From: Streptomyces sp. NBC_01267
GTDB lineage: Bacteria; Actinomycetota; Actinomycetes; Streptomycetales; Streptomycetaceae
DNA: 64,000 nucleotides
NCBI RefSeq assembly: GCF_036241575.1
Contig: NZ_CP108455.1
Coordinates: forward strand, 4,277,001-4,341,000
Reading direction: 5' to 3'
Each line of letters opens with the position of its first letter. The stretch's first letter is position 1. Made by a program: the position numbers and the translations under genes. Under the pieces are notes generated by a model, which saw only the letters and a list, made by a program, of their open reading frames with translations, did no database searches and was not told where the DNA came from. Shown piece after piece: positions 16,317 to 24,445 of the stretch.

Positions 16317-16694
16317 GTGGCCGCCAATCCCGAGACCGTTCTCGATGCGGTGTCCGCGCATGGTTGGCTCCGCGACGCCGATCAACCGCATGCGGCGGCG
16401 ATGCATCCCACCTTCACCTCACGCCTCGGCCTTGGCGAGCTGCCACCGCTCATCCAGGATGCCGATCCCTGTGCCCTGATCGTCGAGGGCGATGTGCCAG
16501 GGGTGGCGGGTTGGCAGGCGTGGGCCGAGCTGGGCTCGGGTGCTCCGTGCCTGTGGGCTGCGTCGTTCAGCTCCAGCGTGCCGCACGGCCTTGTTGCCGC
16601 GTTTGCCTCCTCGCTCAGCTCCACCGCACCGGTGCTACGCCGGGTGTTGCCGGAGAGCTCACGGGACCGGCTCCTGTGTGCCCCTGCCTGCTGA
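16317..16694 (+). CDS. DUF317-type protein, C-terminal half
   Basis: 125 residues from GTG 16317, in the same frame as and 15 bases beyond the stop of the upstream half. It shows the second DUF317 repeat: DAVSAHGWLRDADQP, then WAELGSGAPCLWAASFSSSVPHGLVAAFASSL and AHGTG-like end residues RRVLPESSRDRLL. GAGGTGAT at 16303-16310 could act as a ribosome site, so coupled re-initiation after the TGA is possible. Otherwise the gene is a pseudogene. A hairpin terminator follows at 16713. Confidence 0.5.
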   Translation: MAANPETVLDAVSAHGWLRDADQPHAAAMHPTFTSRLGLGELPPLIQDADPCALIVEGDVPGVAGWQAWAELGSGAPCLWAASFSSSVPHGLVAAFASSLSSTAPVLRRVLPESSRDRLLCAPAC

Positions 16695-16712
16695 TCAGTA
16701 CTCCCGCGCGAT

Positions 16713-16745
16713 GAAGCCGGGCCCCCGTTCGGGAGGCCCGGCTTC
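16713..16745 (+). terminator. Hairpin terminator after the DUF317 genes
   Basis: Perfect 11-base inverted repeat (arms 16713-16723 and 16735-16745) with loop CCCGTTCGGGA, just downstream of the DUF317 stop at 16694. No T-run follows, which is common for Streptomyces terminators. Confidence 0.65.
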
Positions 16746-16899
16746 GCGCTGCACTGGCAGCTTCCGTGGCTGGTGGACAGTTACCGGGGCGGGCTGACGT
16801 CAGTACTGGATGCGGTGTCAGCTCGTGGGCGTCGCGGGGAGATGGTTCCTATGTGACCTTCCTTGACTGCGATTACCGGGTGGGTGAGGCTCTGCCGGG

Positions 16900-17316
16900 T
16901 CAGCTTCTTGCTCTGGCCGGTGAGTGACGCTCCCGGTGTGAGAAGGCGTAAGGGGTGAACGGGCGTATCGGTTCGTCCGCGAGGGCGAGCAGGCGATTGA
17001 ACTCCGCCATTTCGGTCTCGCTCATGAGCGCGACTGCGTTTCCGAGCTTCTTCTCGGTGAGCTGCTCCATGAACGGGGCAAGGAAGCGCTGTGTGACGTC
17101 AGGGGCGTCGCATATCTCATGCACGTATTTCATGTACTGCGTGTGCTGCGCACTCAGCTCTTCGACTTCGGCGCGGGTTGCGCTGTCGGCAAGGGCCTGT
17201 TCCTCCTCGCTGAAAGGGCGACCGTCGCGGTGGGACCACGTGCCGGTGTCTTTTCGGGGGAAGTCCGAGTCGCAGAGAAGGGCGAAAATCCAGGGATTGA
17301 AGTCGGGATTGGCCAT
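16900..17316 (-). CDS. Hypothetical protein
   Basis: 138 residues from ATG 17316 (an alternative start at 17373 adds 19). Not recognised. It is acidic and helical, with MANPDFNPWIFALLCDSDFP, a central SEEEQALADSATRAEVEELSA helix and ETEMAEFNRLLALADEP near the C-terminus. It lies on the minus strand downstream of the relaxase gene and may be co-transcribed with the mobilisation genes. No membrane segment, no cysteine motif. A regulatory or accessory role in the element is only a guess. Confidence 0.55.
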   Translation of the reverse strand: MANPDFNPWIFALLCDSDFPRKDTGTWSHRDGRPFSEEEQALADSATRAEVEELSAQHTQYMKYVHEICDAPDVTQRFLAPFMEQLTEKKLGNAVALMSETEMAEFNRLLALADEPIRPFTPYAFSHRERHSPARARS

Positions 17317-17423
17317 ACGGGTGTCGTGCTCCTCATGGATCGCTTGGGGCCCATCAATGGTCTGGAGAATCACCGGTTTGGCTAACCGACGATCGTCGGC
17401 TATGTTGCGCCCGCTTTTCCGGG

Positions 17424-19163
17424 TCAGGGCCGACGGCTGGAGTGGTTCGCTGCCCTGGCCGCCGGTGGTGTGGCGGGGTTTGACGGCGAGGCGCGTCGGC
17501 TGTCTCGGGCGGTCGTCGCCGGAGGGCTTTCGGGCGCGGCAGGCAGATGGGCGCTTCGGCGCAGGCGCCAGACGAGGACGTCGCTGATGGAGTCGGCGGT
17601 GTCGAGCTCGCGACGGTGGGTGGCTTCGGCGAGCAGTGCGGCCGGGTCTTGGCCTGCCTGCCGGGCGTCGGCGAGCGTGGCGGACAGGGCCGGCCAGCCG
17701 GGCTCGGCCTCGATTCGATCCGCGAGCTCCGGCAGCACGTGGTGCAGGAGATCGGCGTGCCGCTGCCGGATCTGCGGCGTCAGACGCTGGCCACGCTGGC
17801 GGAGGGCGGCGATGGGGTGGGCTGCGGCGGCCTGGTAGGCGGCGCGCAGGTGCTCGGCGGCTTGCCGGGCCGCAGCGGCTTGCTGGCCGTGGTGCTTCCT
17901 GGCGTGCCAGTTGGCCGCAGTGATCGCGAGGAAGACGGCCATGTCGATGACCATCGCCGTGGTGGCTCCGTCTTCGCCGCGGCCGAGGGCGGGGCCGCTG
18001 TGGACGAGATCGTGGGCGGCCTGTCGCAGGGCGTGGTCATGCCCGCGTACGGCACGGATGTGGGAGCGGCTGGCCCGCTCGAACGCGAAGGCCGCCTGCC
18101 GGAGTTCAGCACGGGTGTGGACGGCAGAGGTCTTGGCGAGTGCGTCCAGGACTTCTCCCGCCGCAGCGATCTGCGCTGCTGCCATGCCGTCGTCACCGTG
18201 ATCAATGATCAGCAGAGCCTGCCAGGTGGCAGCAGCAGCCCGGCGCCGAGCGAACGCGGGATGGGTCACCGGTGGCAGAGCGGGCTGCACCGGCTCACGC
18301 TCGCCCTCGGTGTCCGCCTCCGCGTGAAGGGCCCAGCGTTCGCGTATGCGAGGCAGGGACAGGTCGGGGGCGAGTGTGGAGCCGGCGTAGAAGACCGGCT
18401 CGTCGTCCTTGTTGCGGTCGTCAGGCAGCGCGACCTTGTAGCCGAGCAGGTCGCCCGACGGTGCGATGCGCTTGCGGATTAGCAGACCGTCGGCGGCCAG
18501 ACGGTCGAAGAACTCATCCGTGGAGGCAGCGCCGGCCGAGGCAGTGCGTACGGTCTCGCGTAGCTTCTCCCTCGCCGTGCGCTCTTGCCCTTGCCGTTCG
18601 GCCTTGTGGCGCTCGGCGCTGGTGGGGCGCTTGGCCGCAGTGCCGTCGCCGGGGGCGACACGGTGCAGGTCGTAGTCGGCTTCGATGAGGCGGGCAGCGG
18701 CCTGTGCGCGTTGGCCGGAGCGGTGGTGGTTGGGGCGGTGGCCGTCCTCGCGTACGAGGGTGGCGATGATGTGGATGTGGTCGTCGGCGTGACGGACGGC
18801 GGCCCACCGGCACCCGGCGTCGTCTACGCCGCCGGGGTCGATGCCGGTGGCGGCCACGATGCGCCGGGCGATGTCGCCCCACTCCTCGTCGCTGAGAATG
18901 GGGTCGGTGCCTGCTGCGCGTACGGAGCAGTGCCACACGTGCTGGTCGGGTCGCTGGCCTTCGTCGAGCAGGTGCAGTGGCTGGTCGAGAAGCAGCTGGA
19001 GATCCTCTTTCGTCGCGGAGGGGTCGCGGCCGGGGTCGGGTGCCATGGAGTCGAAGGAAGCGACCAGGTGCGGGTCGACGTGCTCCTCGCGGGTGCCTTT
19101 GCCGTAGAGGTAGTTGAGCAGCCCGCGGGTGCTGCTGCCTTGCTTGTGGATGCGGGGGATCAA
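17424..19163 (-). CDS. Relaxase/mobilisation nuclease (MOB type)
   Basis: 579 residues; the first ~180 form a relaxase domain of the MobA/VirD2 family. Motif I has the candidate catalytic tyrosine in GLLNYLYGKGTREEH. The histidine motif reads RHADDHIHIIATLVREDG (HxDxxHxH), which binds the metal ion. A basic linker (RPTSAERHKAERQGQERTA) and a long Ala-rich helical C-terminal domain follow. It should nick oriT and lead single-stranded DNA out of the cell. Its start overlaps the MobC-like gene stop by four bases (19160-19163). This type is unusual beside the double-stranded FtsK/TraB transfer seen in most Streptomyces elements; no TraB is visible in the window. Confidence 0.9.
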   Translation of the reverse strand: MIPRIHKQGSSTRGLLNYLYGKGTREEHVDPHLVASFDSMAPDPGRDPSATKEDLQLLLDQPLHLLDEGQRPDQHVWHCSVRAAGTDPILSDEEWGDIARRIVAATGIDPGGVDDAGCRWAAVRHADDHIHIIATLVREDGHRPNHHRSGQRAQAAARLIEADYDLHRVAPGDGTAAKRPTSAERHKAERQGQERTAREKLRETVRTASAGAASTDEFFDRLAADGLLIRKRIAPSGDLLGYKVALPDDRNKDDEPVFYAGSTLAPDLSLPRIRERWALHAEADTEGEREPVQPALPPVTHPAFARRRAAAATWQALLIIDHGDDGMAAAQIAAAGEVLDALAKTSAVHTRAELRQAAFAFERASRSHIRAVRGHDHALRQAAHDLVHSGPALGRGEDGATTAMVIDMAVFLAITAANWHARKHHGQQAAAARQAAEHLRAAYQAAAAHPIAALRQRGQRLTPQIRQRHADLLHHVLPELADRIEAEPGWPALSATLADARQAGQDPAALLAEATHRRELDTADSISDVLVWRLRRSAHLPAAPESPPATTARDSRRASPSNPATPPAARAANHSSRRP

Positions 19164-19753
19164 GCGGTCTCGTCTTTCTGCCGGTTGTTGATCCGCTCGA
19201 CGGCCGCCCTGGTCGCGGTGGCCGCGTGGCGGACGGCGGCGAGGGTTTCCTCAATGCGGGCGATATCGCCGCCGGAGTTGAGGGCCTTGGTCATCTGGTT
19301 GAGGTTGCTGCCGGCCCAGCCGAGCTTGCGTCCGGTGGCGAAGAGCTCGGTGAGGATGTCCTGCTCGGCGGCGATGGTTGCGGCGGTGCGGGTCTGGTCG
19401 CGGGCGGCGGCCAAGGCGGAGTGGGCGAGGAAGCCGGCGACGCTCATGCCGACGGCGTCGGCGCCGGCCTGGATGACTGTGTGTTCGCGTTCGTTGAGTC
19501 GGACGCTCTGGGCGGGACGCTGCTTCTTGTCGCGCGGTCGCGATTTTCCCTTGGGGCTGCGCTTGCGGACGGCCGTAGTCGGATGCGATCCGCCCCCGGT
19601 CGCAGCCTTTCCGTCCGGCGCCCCCTGGCGCTGGTCGGACCCCGCCACCCCCGGGGCGGGGCCGGGTTCGGATGCTCCCCCTGCGGGGGAGTGTCCGAAC
19701 CTCCAACTTGCTCCGCTTTGGGCTGGCGTGGGGTGGGTCGCGTTCTGATGCAC
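19160..19753 (-). CDS. mobC: MobC-like relaxosome accessory protein
   Basis: About 197 residues from GTG 19753. The N-terminal ~80 residues are low-complexity; the conserved C-terminal ~120 residues form a ribbon-helix-helix-like MobC domain (RPAQSVRLNEREHTVIQAGADAVGM, then FLAHSALAAARDQ) ending with the family motif LGWAGSNLNQMTKALNSGGD. MobC helps the relaxase open oriT. The true start is unclear because the frame stays open to 20440 through sequence without protein character; the MobC domain itself begins near 19560. Coupled to the relaxase by a four-base overlap. Confidence 0.82.
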   Translation of the reverse strand: MHQNATHPTPAQSGASWRFGHSPAGGASEPGPAPGVAGSDQRQGAPDGKAATGGGSHPTTAVRKRSPKGKSRPRDKKQRPAQSVRLNEREHTVIQAGADAVGMSVAGFLAHSALAAARDQTRTAATIAAEQDILTELFATGRKLGWAGSNLNQMTKALNSGGDIARIEETLAAVRHAATATRAAVERINNRQKDETA

Positions 19754-19921
19754 GGGGCTGTTGGGGTACGAGTCCTGTATGGAGATCAGCTCCTGGTAGG
19801 GGATGGGGAGAGCGCACCAGGCCGTCGGACGGGCAGCAGCCCCGCCTCCCGCTGGTTCGAGTGGGAAAGCGCGGGGGAGAGCCGTGCGTGCCTGGCAGAG
19901 CGACGCGAATGAGGCGGGGCC

Positions 19922-19970
19922 GTGGACCAGACGGAGTGGCTGGTCCACAGGTCCCCGTGCGGGCATCCGG
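19922..19970. other. Candidate origin of transfer (oriT)
   Basis: The 236-base gap upstream of mobC has a perfect 9-base inverted repeat (GTGGACCAG at 19922-19930, CTGGTCCAC at 19940-19948). CATCCGG follows 15 bases later (19964-19970), close to the YATCCTG nick consensus of MOBP relaxases. Inverted repeat, then nick site, next to mobC and the relaxase is the classic oriT layout. Function is inferred. Confidence 0.45.
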
Positions 19971-19971
19971 G

Positions 19972-19995
19972 GGCTGACCGGATATCCGGTCAGCC
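19972..19995. terminator. Perfect 24-base palindrome at the end of the Spd-like gene
   Basis: GGCTGACCGGAT and its exact reverse complement abut with no loop (centre between 19983 and 19984). It overlaps the last codon and stop of the gene ending at 19990. It may terminate that minus-strand transcript, or be a protein-binding site belonging to the adjacent oriT region. Confidence 0.5.
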
Positions 19996-21285
19996 TGTCG
20001 GGATGCTGTTCTTGGCCTCGTGCTCTGCGGCTAGGAGGGCCTTGAGTTCGGTGAGCCGGTCTTCGGAGATGGTGAGCTCGGCCGCGCGAATGGCGTTCCG
20101 CAGCACGGCGCGAGTGGCTGTTCCCTGCGTAGCGACAGCCCTGCGGCCGATCGCGAGCAGTTCCTCCATTTCGGCGCCGGGGGGACGTCCGTAGCGTTGC
20201 GCGGCGGGGACGTCGACCTCGGGGGCCGACTCGGCGGTCTCGCGAGTGGGGGCCGAATCGTGCAGGGGAAGTCGGTTCTGCACGGATCGAGGAGGCAGGA
20301 GCTCGGAGCGAAGGCCGGAGGCGGGGTGTTCCGTGGCCTCCTCGCCCTGCATGGGGTAGTCGGCACTCGGCTGGCTGCGCCGGAGCGTCGTTGTCTCGCC
20401 GCGATGCGTCGTGCCCCCATCCAAGGGGGAAGCAGTCCAAGGCGATGCGAGTTCGATGGTGGCCAGCGCTGCCGCGTGACGGCGGACGGCGAGCTGCTGC
20501 AGCAGCACTTCGCGTTGCTGCTGGTCGATGCCCACTGCGGCCTGGGCGATGGCCTGTGAAAGTCGTCGTGAAGTGCGCCGACCTCGCCAGCCGGCGCGCT
20601 GCCTCTGAGTTCGCTCCGCGAGATGAGAGGCCAGGGCGACGGCCTTGCGGGTGGCCCGGTCGCGGGTGATCTGGGCGGCATCACGATCGCGTGCGGCGAT
20701 ACCGAGGCGGGAGAGAAGGCGCTCACGTGCTTCGCGCCCGACCCGGGCGAGCACGCTGTGGGAAGCGCCCTCGGGTGTGCGGATGCGCAGTTCGATGCCC
20801 ATGGCCTGATGCCAGAGCAGGGCGGCCATGATCGGGCCGACGAAGGCTCGCACTGTGCCGCCTACCACGCCTGACTCGGCGTATGCGGGGATCACCTGCA
20901 CGGCGGTGATCACCCAGGTCAGGGTTCCGGGCAGGCCGGGAGCCTGCTTGGGCCCGTGCAGATTCTGCCGCGCGAGCAGCGCCGTGGCGAAGAGGGCGAG
21001 TTCGGCGGCGGCGAACATCGCGACGCGCTCGGTGGTACCGCTCATGTCCAGGTAGTCGGCGGCGAACCGCCAGCTGTTGTCTGCGCTGTAGGCGGTACAG
21101 CCGACCGCGGCCAGTGCGGCGACCCTGACCGCAGGTGTACCGGGCTGGTGCCTGCTGCGGTTTCGGGTAGGGCGCCGGCTGATCAGGAAGCCGAGCAGCA
21201 GCATCGTGCAAGTGCCCAGGAGGGCGGTAGGGGCGAGAGACGTTGAGGTCCAGTGCCCGAATGTGGGCAGGGCGAGTTGCGTCAT
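19990..21285 (-). CDS. DUF2637/Spd-like membrane protein
   Basis: 431 residues from ATG 21285 (GGAGA eight bases upstream). The N-terminal ~150 residues have about four membrane segments: SLAPTALLGTCTMLLLGFLI, VAALAAVGCTAYSADNSW, VAMFAAAELALFATALLA and TWVITAVQVIPAYAESGVVGG. A basic helical cytoplasmic region (RVGREARERLLSRLGIAARDRDAAQITRDRATRK) and a disordered tail follow. The layout matches DUF2637-type proteins common in Streptomyces conjugative elements, where spd genes serve intra-mycelial plasmid spread. The role here is inferred from that context. It lies between mobC and the helicase-loader gene on the same strand. Confidence 0.72.
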   Translation of the reverse strand: MTQLALPTFGHWTSTSLAPTALLGTCTMLLLGFLISRRPTRNRSRHQPGTPAVRVAALAAVGCTAYSADNSWRFAADYLDMSGTTERVAMFAAAELALFATALLARQNLHGPKQAPGLPGTLTWVITAVQVIPAYAESGVVGGTVRAFVGPIMAALLWHQAMGIELRIRTPEGASHSVLARVGREARERLLSRLGIAARDRDAAQITRDRATRKAVALASHLAERTQRQRAGWRGRRTSRRLSQAIAQAAVGIDQQQREVLLQQLAVRRHAAALATIELASPWTASPLDGGTTHRGETTTLRRSQPSADYPMQGEEATEHPASGLRSELLPPRSVQNRLPLHDSAPTRETAESAPEVDVPAAQRYGRPPGAEMEELLAIGRRAVATQGTATRAVLRNAIRAAELTISEDRLTELKALLAAEHEAKNSIPTG

Positions 21286-21380
21286 GCAGGGGTCTCCAGG
21301 GAGGCCGCCGCGCCGTTTGGGCAGGCGTGGGCGCGGGCGGGCGGCGTGGGGAAGGGGTGAGGTGGGTCGGCGCCGTGCGG

Positions 21381-22079
21381 TCAGGCGTGGGGTCGGCGTC
21401 TGCGGTCTGCGCCGGTGAGGACGACGGTCGTGGTCATCTCGGCGAGACGGGAGGCGACGCGGTCGCCGACGGCATCGCGCAGCGCGGCGGTCGGCAGATT
21501 GGTCGTGAGGAGGGTGGGGAGCAGGTCGGTGTAGCGGCGGTTGATCAGCCGGTACGTGATCTCCTCGGTCCACTCCGACTGCTTGGCCGCGCCGAGGTCG
21601 TCCAGGATCAGCAGCGGGCAGGTGCTGAGAGTGGCGAGGTCTCGCTCGGCGTCGTGGCCGGCGCGTGGGCGTAGGCGGGCGTACAGGTCGGCCGTAGTGG
21701 CGGCTTCCCACCGCAGGCGCACACCGGCGGTCAGCAGCGACCGCACCGCGCCGTACGCCTGGTGCGTCTTGCCGGTGCCGGTGGGGCCGGCGATCAGCAG
21801 GGACGGTCCGAGCGCGATGCCCCGGGTGCCGCTCGGGCCGGGCCGTGCGGCGAGGGCCACCTCGTCAACCCAGGCGACAACCTGATCGTGGCCGGCGAGG
21901 GCATCGCGGTAGCGAGGTGGGATGCGCGCCTCGGCCAGTTCCAGGGCGGTCACCCGCTCAGAGGGCGCCTCGGCGGGTACGGCGGTGGCATCGATGCCCC
22001 GGTCGGCGAGGATCGTGTCGAGACGGGCTGCCAGGGAGCTGATGCGCTGCGGTTCCCGGCTGGTGGTGGCTGTGGTCAC
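21381..22079 (-). CDS. DnaC/IstB-like ATPase (helicase loader)
   Basis: 232-residue AAA+ protein. Walker A is LLIAGPTGTGKTHQAYGAV, Walker B is CPLLILDDLGAAKQSEWTEE, sensor I is LLTTNLPTAALRDAVGDRVASRL, and an Arg finger lies in RLAEMTTTVVL. This is the DnaC/IstB pattern. It overlaps the upstream initiator-like gene by four bases (22076-22079). An initiator followed by a loader is the arrangement of lambda O and P and of many phage and element replicons, so its likely job is to load the host DnaB helicase on the element. No transposase is adjacent, which argues against IstB. Confidence 0.88.
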   Translation of the reverse strand: MTTATTSREPQRISSLAARLDTILADRGIDATAVPAEAPSERVTALELAEARIPPRYRDALAGHDQVVAWVDEVALAARPGPSGTRGIALGPSLLIAGPTGTGKTHQAYGAVRSLLTAGVRLRWEAATTADLYARLRPRAGHDAERDLATLSTCPLLILDDLGAAKQSEWTEEITYRLINRRYTDLLPTLLTTNLPTAALRDAVGDRVASRLAEMTTTVVLTGADRRRRPHA

Positions 22080-22993
22080 AGCTGGCCTCCGTAGGCCGCC
22101 TCGACGTCAGCGGATGCCGGGTTGGTCCACGCACGGTGCGGGGCGGCAGGTGCCTGAGGGGCGTTCATGGCCTCGTTGACCAGGCTCGGCAGCAGGTTCG
22201 CGGACAGGCCCTTGGCCCGCATGCGGCTCATCCCGGCGCGGATGTGCTCGGCCGAGATGCCCTCGCCGAGCAGTTTGCCGGCCACCTTGCCCAGGCGACC
22301 CACTACGTCGCTGGGCGGCCGGTGTTCGCAGGAGGCGACGTACTCGCCGACCAGGTCCCTGGCCGAGATCGCGCCCGAGATGGCGGGTGGCGCGGGGGCG
22401 CTTGCGCTCCCCACCGGAGGTGATCCTAGATCCAGGATCCTAGGTCCTAGATCCGGACCCTGATTCCTCACCGCCATCTCCCGGCGTTGTGGTGAGGGCT
22501 CACTGAAACTGCCCTGACCTGCAACTTCCCGGTTCACGGACGGCTCGCTGCATTCACCGGACCCCTCAGGTCCTCCATAGTGAGGGCTCGCGTCCTGTTC
22601 ACGGAGGACACCGTGAACAGGCGAGGCCGGCTCGGTGGATCGGCTTCCCTGATGGCGCGGGCAGGCCGGGCAGCGGCTGCCGCTCGGCCGGTTGATCTTC
22701 TGGTGGCGAGCCCAGGTGATGATGTGCAGGTAGCGCTTGCCGTCGTCACCCTCGTACCGGCAGACCAGACCGGCGCCGTCGAGCTGTGTGAGGTCGTCCT
22801 CGACCTCCAGAGGGCCGTGTTCGGGGCGCAGGGACCACAGGGCGCCGGCGATGACAGCGGCCTGGTCCCGGAAACGGCCGTGGTCGTCTGCCTGGGTGAG
22901 GAGGCCGAAGAAGGTCCGCTCGGCGTGGACGCTCACCGCGGCGAGCGACTCGGAGATGAAGGCTTCCGGCTTGATCGTGCGTATCCGCGCCAT
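22076..22993 (-). CDS. Replication-initiator-like protein
   Basis: 305 residues in two parts. The N-terminal ~115 residues form a winged-helix-like domain (MARIRTIKPEAFISESLAAV, LLTQADDHGRFRDQAAVIAG, DGKRYLHIITWARHQKI), typical of phage and element replication proteins. A disordered linker (~120-215) is followed by a helical C-terminal domain (RDLVGEYVASCEH...LPSLVNEAMNAPQ). The linker DNA carries direct repeats (22424-22454) that could be the origin, as in lambda O. It precedes the helicase-loader gene with a four-base overlap. The assignment rests on layout and the N-terminal pattern. Confidence 0.75.
   Translation of the reverse strand: MARIRTIKPEAFISESLAAVSVHAERTFFGLLTQADDHGRFRDQAAVIAGALWSLRPEHGPLEVEDDLTQLDGAGLVCRYEGDDGKRYLHIITWARHQKINRPSGSRCPACPRHQGSRSTEPASPVHGVLREQDASPHYGGPEGSGECSEPSVNREVAGQGSFSEPSPQRREMAVRNQGPDLGPRILDLGSPPVGSASAPAPPAISGAISARDLVGEYVASCEHRPPSDVVGRLGKVAGKLLGEGISAEHIRAGMSRMRAKGLSANLLPSLVNEAMNAPQAPAAPHRAWTNPASADVEAAYGGQL
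22424..22454. repeat. Direct repeats inside the initiator-like gene (candidate origin iterons)
   Basis: TCCTAGATCC occurs at 22424-22433 and 22445-22454, exactly 21 bases apart (two helical turns), with the near-inverted GGATCCTAGG between them. This AT-richer patch lies in the stretch encoding the disordered linker of the initiator-like protein. Confidence 0.6.
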
Positions 22994-22995
22994 GC

Positions 22996-23082
22996 CTATC
23001 GCCCCGCCTTCGTGGGCAGAGCGGGCGACTTCGGCGACGAGGATGCGACTACGGCCGCGAGGGCTGTAGCTTGTTGGGGCAT
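22996..23082 (-). CDS. Possible 28-residue leader peptide of the replication operon
   Basis: A short open frame starts at ATG 23082 with GAGGAA eight bases upstream, the best ribosome site in this leader. It ends at TAG 22996-22998, two bases before the ATG of the initiator-like gene. The peptide reads MPQQATALAAVVASSSPKSP and ends PTKAGR. Such tight coupling suggests translation of the initiator depends on reading the leader, as in some plasmid copy-control systems. It is too short to judge by homology. Confidence 0.45.
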   Translation of the reverse strand: MPQQATALAAVVASSSPKSPALPTKAGR

Positions 23083-23097
23083 AGACGGTTCCTCACC

Positions 23098-23192
23098 CGG
23101 TGGCGTTGTGACCGCCACCGTCTTGATCGTTCAGGTACGGGCGATATCGGTAGGGACTCCCTGACCCCCGGCGTTGGCCCGCCGGGGGTTTT
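23098..23192 (+). ncRNA. Possible countertranscript RNA opposite the rep leader
   Basis: Two strong hairpins sit opposite the untranslated leader of the replication operon: an 8-base stem at 23098-23120 with loop TTGTGAC, and a 9-base stem CCCCCGGCG/CGCCGGGGG (23165-23173 and 23180-23188) followed by TTTT. The second is a textbook intrinsic terminator on the plus strand, although no plus-strand gene precedes it. A short antisense RNA ending here could control the initiator gene. No promoter was confirmed. The remaining 23193-23616 holds the divergent promoters, with no gene seen. Confidence 0.35.
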
Positions 23193-23616
23193 CATGTGCT
23201 CGGAGTCGCAAGGTGTTCCGGGTGCATGGCCAAGACAGCCACACCCTCCCCGTGCAAGTCCAGCATTCCGCCGAGAAAGCAAACAGCTCTCGGCGAACGC
23301 GTCGTGCGCGGCTTCCCTATAACGGTAGACCCGAATTAGCGGTTGACCTAGAAGTGGCACAAATAGGGCGACTGGTGAATCGCCGTCTGCCTGCATCGGC
23401 GATCGGTCTGACGTGACCGCGTGATGCAACAACCCACGCCAGCGCAGTTGAAGGCAGCGCGCCTTCCGGGCGAGCACAGGCATTTGGTCAGCGCCGGATT
23501 CCGGTCTATGTTGCGTCGCTCGCGGGTTCCGGGGACCAGATCTGACAAAAAAGACGTGGAACATAGCAGCAGATCGCCGGTTACCCAAACCGGCAATGCG
23601 GAGCTACAACAGACGC

Positions 23617-23868
23617 ATGCCTGAAATCCCCCTGGGAATTGGTCCGGCCGGTGTGCTGACCGCCCAAGCCATAACCCGTTCCCGCGCAGCGCGCGGATTC
23701 GCTCAGCGCCAGCTGGCCGAACGGGTGACTGCGCTCGGCCGCCCCATGACCATCACGATGCTGTCCCGCATCGAATGCCGGCAGCGCCGCTGCGACGTCG
23801 ATGACCTCGTCGCCATCGCAGCCGCTCTCGACGTCTCGCCGCTCACGCTGCTCGCCGAGACGAGTTAG
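23617..23868 (+). CDS. XRE-family HTH regulator
   Basis: 83-residue protein that is almost entirely a Cro/C1-type helix-turn-helix: ITRSRAARGFAQRQLAERVTAL, then MTITMLSRIECRQRRCDVDDLVAIAAALDVSPLTLL. ATG 23617 is chosen; an upstream ATG at 23596 is in frame and adds seven residues. It is divergent from the replication operon and lies upstream of the excisionase-like and integrase genes, so it is the obvious candidate repressor of element replication or excision. No effector domain is present. Confidence 0.82.
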   Translation: MPEIPLGIGPAGVLTAQAITRSRAARGFAQRQLAERVTALGRPMTITMLSRIECRQRRCDVDDLVAIAAALDVSPLTLLAETS

Positions 23869-24064
23869 CGAAGCCCTTGCAGCGCTGTCCGGGTGGGCCA
23901 ACACCCGGCAGCGCCCGCTCACATCACCTCGCCCGTACCAAGAGATCAACCGGCGTGTCACGGGTCACACCACCGCGCCAGAGAAGGAACTCCCTTGCGC
24001 CAAGAGGCCATTCCCCCTGCCTTGTCGCCCTTCCGCCGCCGGACCGCGAAGGAGGCGATCCCGC

Positions 24065-24415
24065 GTGGCTGAGCAAACAGGCGCCGAGGTCGCACCGGCC
24101 CGCCTCTACCGCCCCGACGAGGTCGCCGCCGTGCTCGGCTGCTCTGCCTGGTGGGTCAAGGATCGCGCCCGCCGTCGCCAGATCCCCTTCGCCCGAGTGG
24201 GTCGTGCCTACCGCTTCACCGCCGCCCATCTCGCCGAGATCATCCGCCTCCACGAGGAGCGACCGGCCGTCGCTGCGCGGCCACCGTCCCCCGGCGCCCC
24301 GCCTGCGGCCCCTGCCCGACGCTCCAGCGCCCCCGAGCCGGGTGCACCCTCCGGCCGCCTGCGCGCCAGGCCGCCCCGCCGATCCGACCGAGCCGCATTC
24401 GACACCGCCGCGTAG
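24065..24415 (+). CDS. xis: Excisionase-type HTH protein
   Basis: 116 residues from GTG 24065, with AAGGAGG eight bases upstream. The N-terminal winged helix has the MerR/excisionase pattern: LYRPDEVAAVLGCSAWWVKD followed by RRRQIPFARVGRAYRFTAAHLAEII. The C-terminal half is Pro/Ala/Arg-rich and probably disordered. It lies 30 bases upstream of the integrase start, the usual xis-int pair. In such elements Xis bends attR and directs the integrase toward excision. Confidence 0.85.
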   Translation: MAEQTGAEVAPARLYRPDEVAAVLGCSAWWVKDRARRRQIPFARVGRAYRFTAAHLAEIIRLHEERPAVAARPPSPGAPPAAPARRSSAPEPGAPSGRLRARPPRRSDRAAFDTAA

Positions 24416-24445
24416 AACACCGCACCGAAGAGGAAGGAAACGTAC

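Noticed and set aside
17547..19748. Long plus-strand frames opposite the relaxase and mobC
   Set aside because: They are antisense to a gene with intact HxDxxHxH motif; no independent support.
19754..20440. Extension of MobC to 426 residues
   Set aside because: The added part overlaps the end of the Spd-like gene and the palindrome, and has no protein character; a start near 19753 is more likely though not certain.
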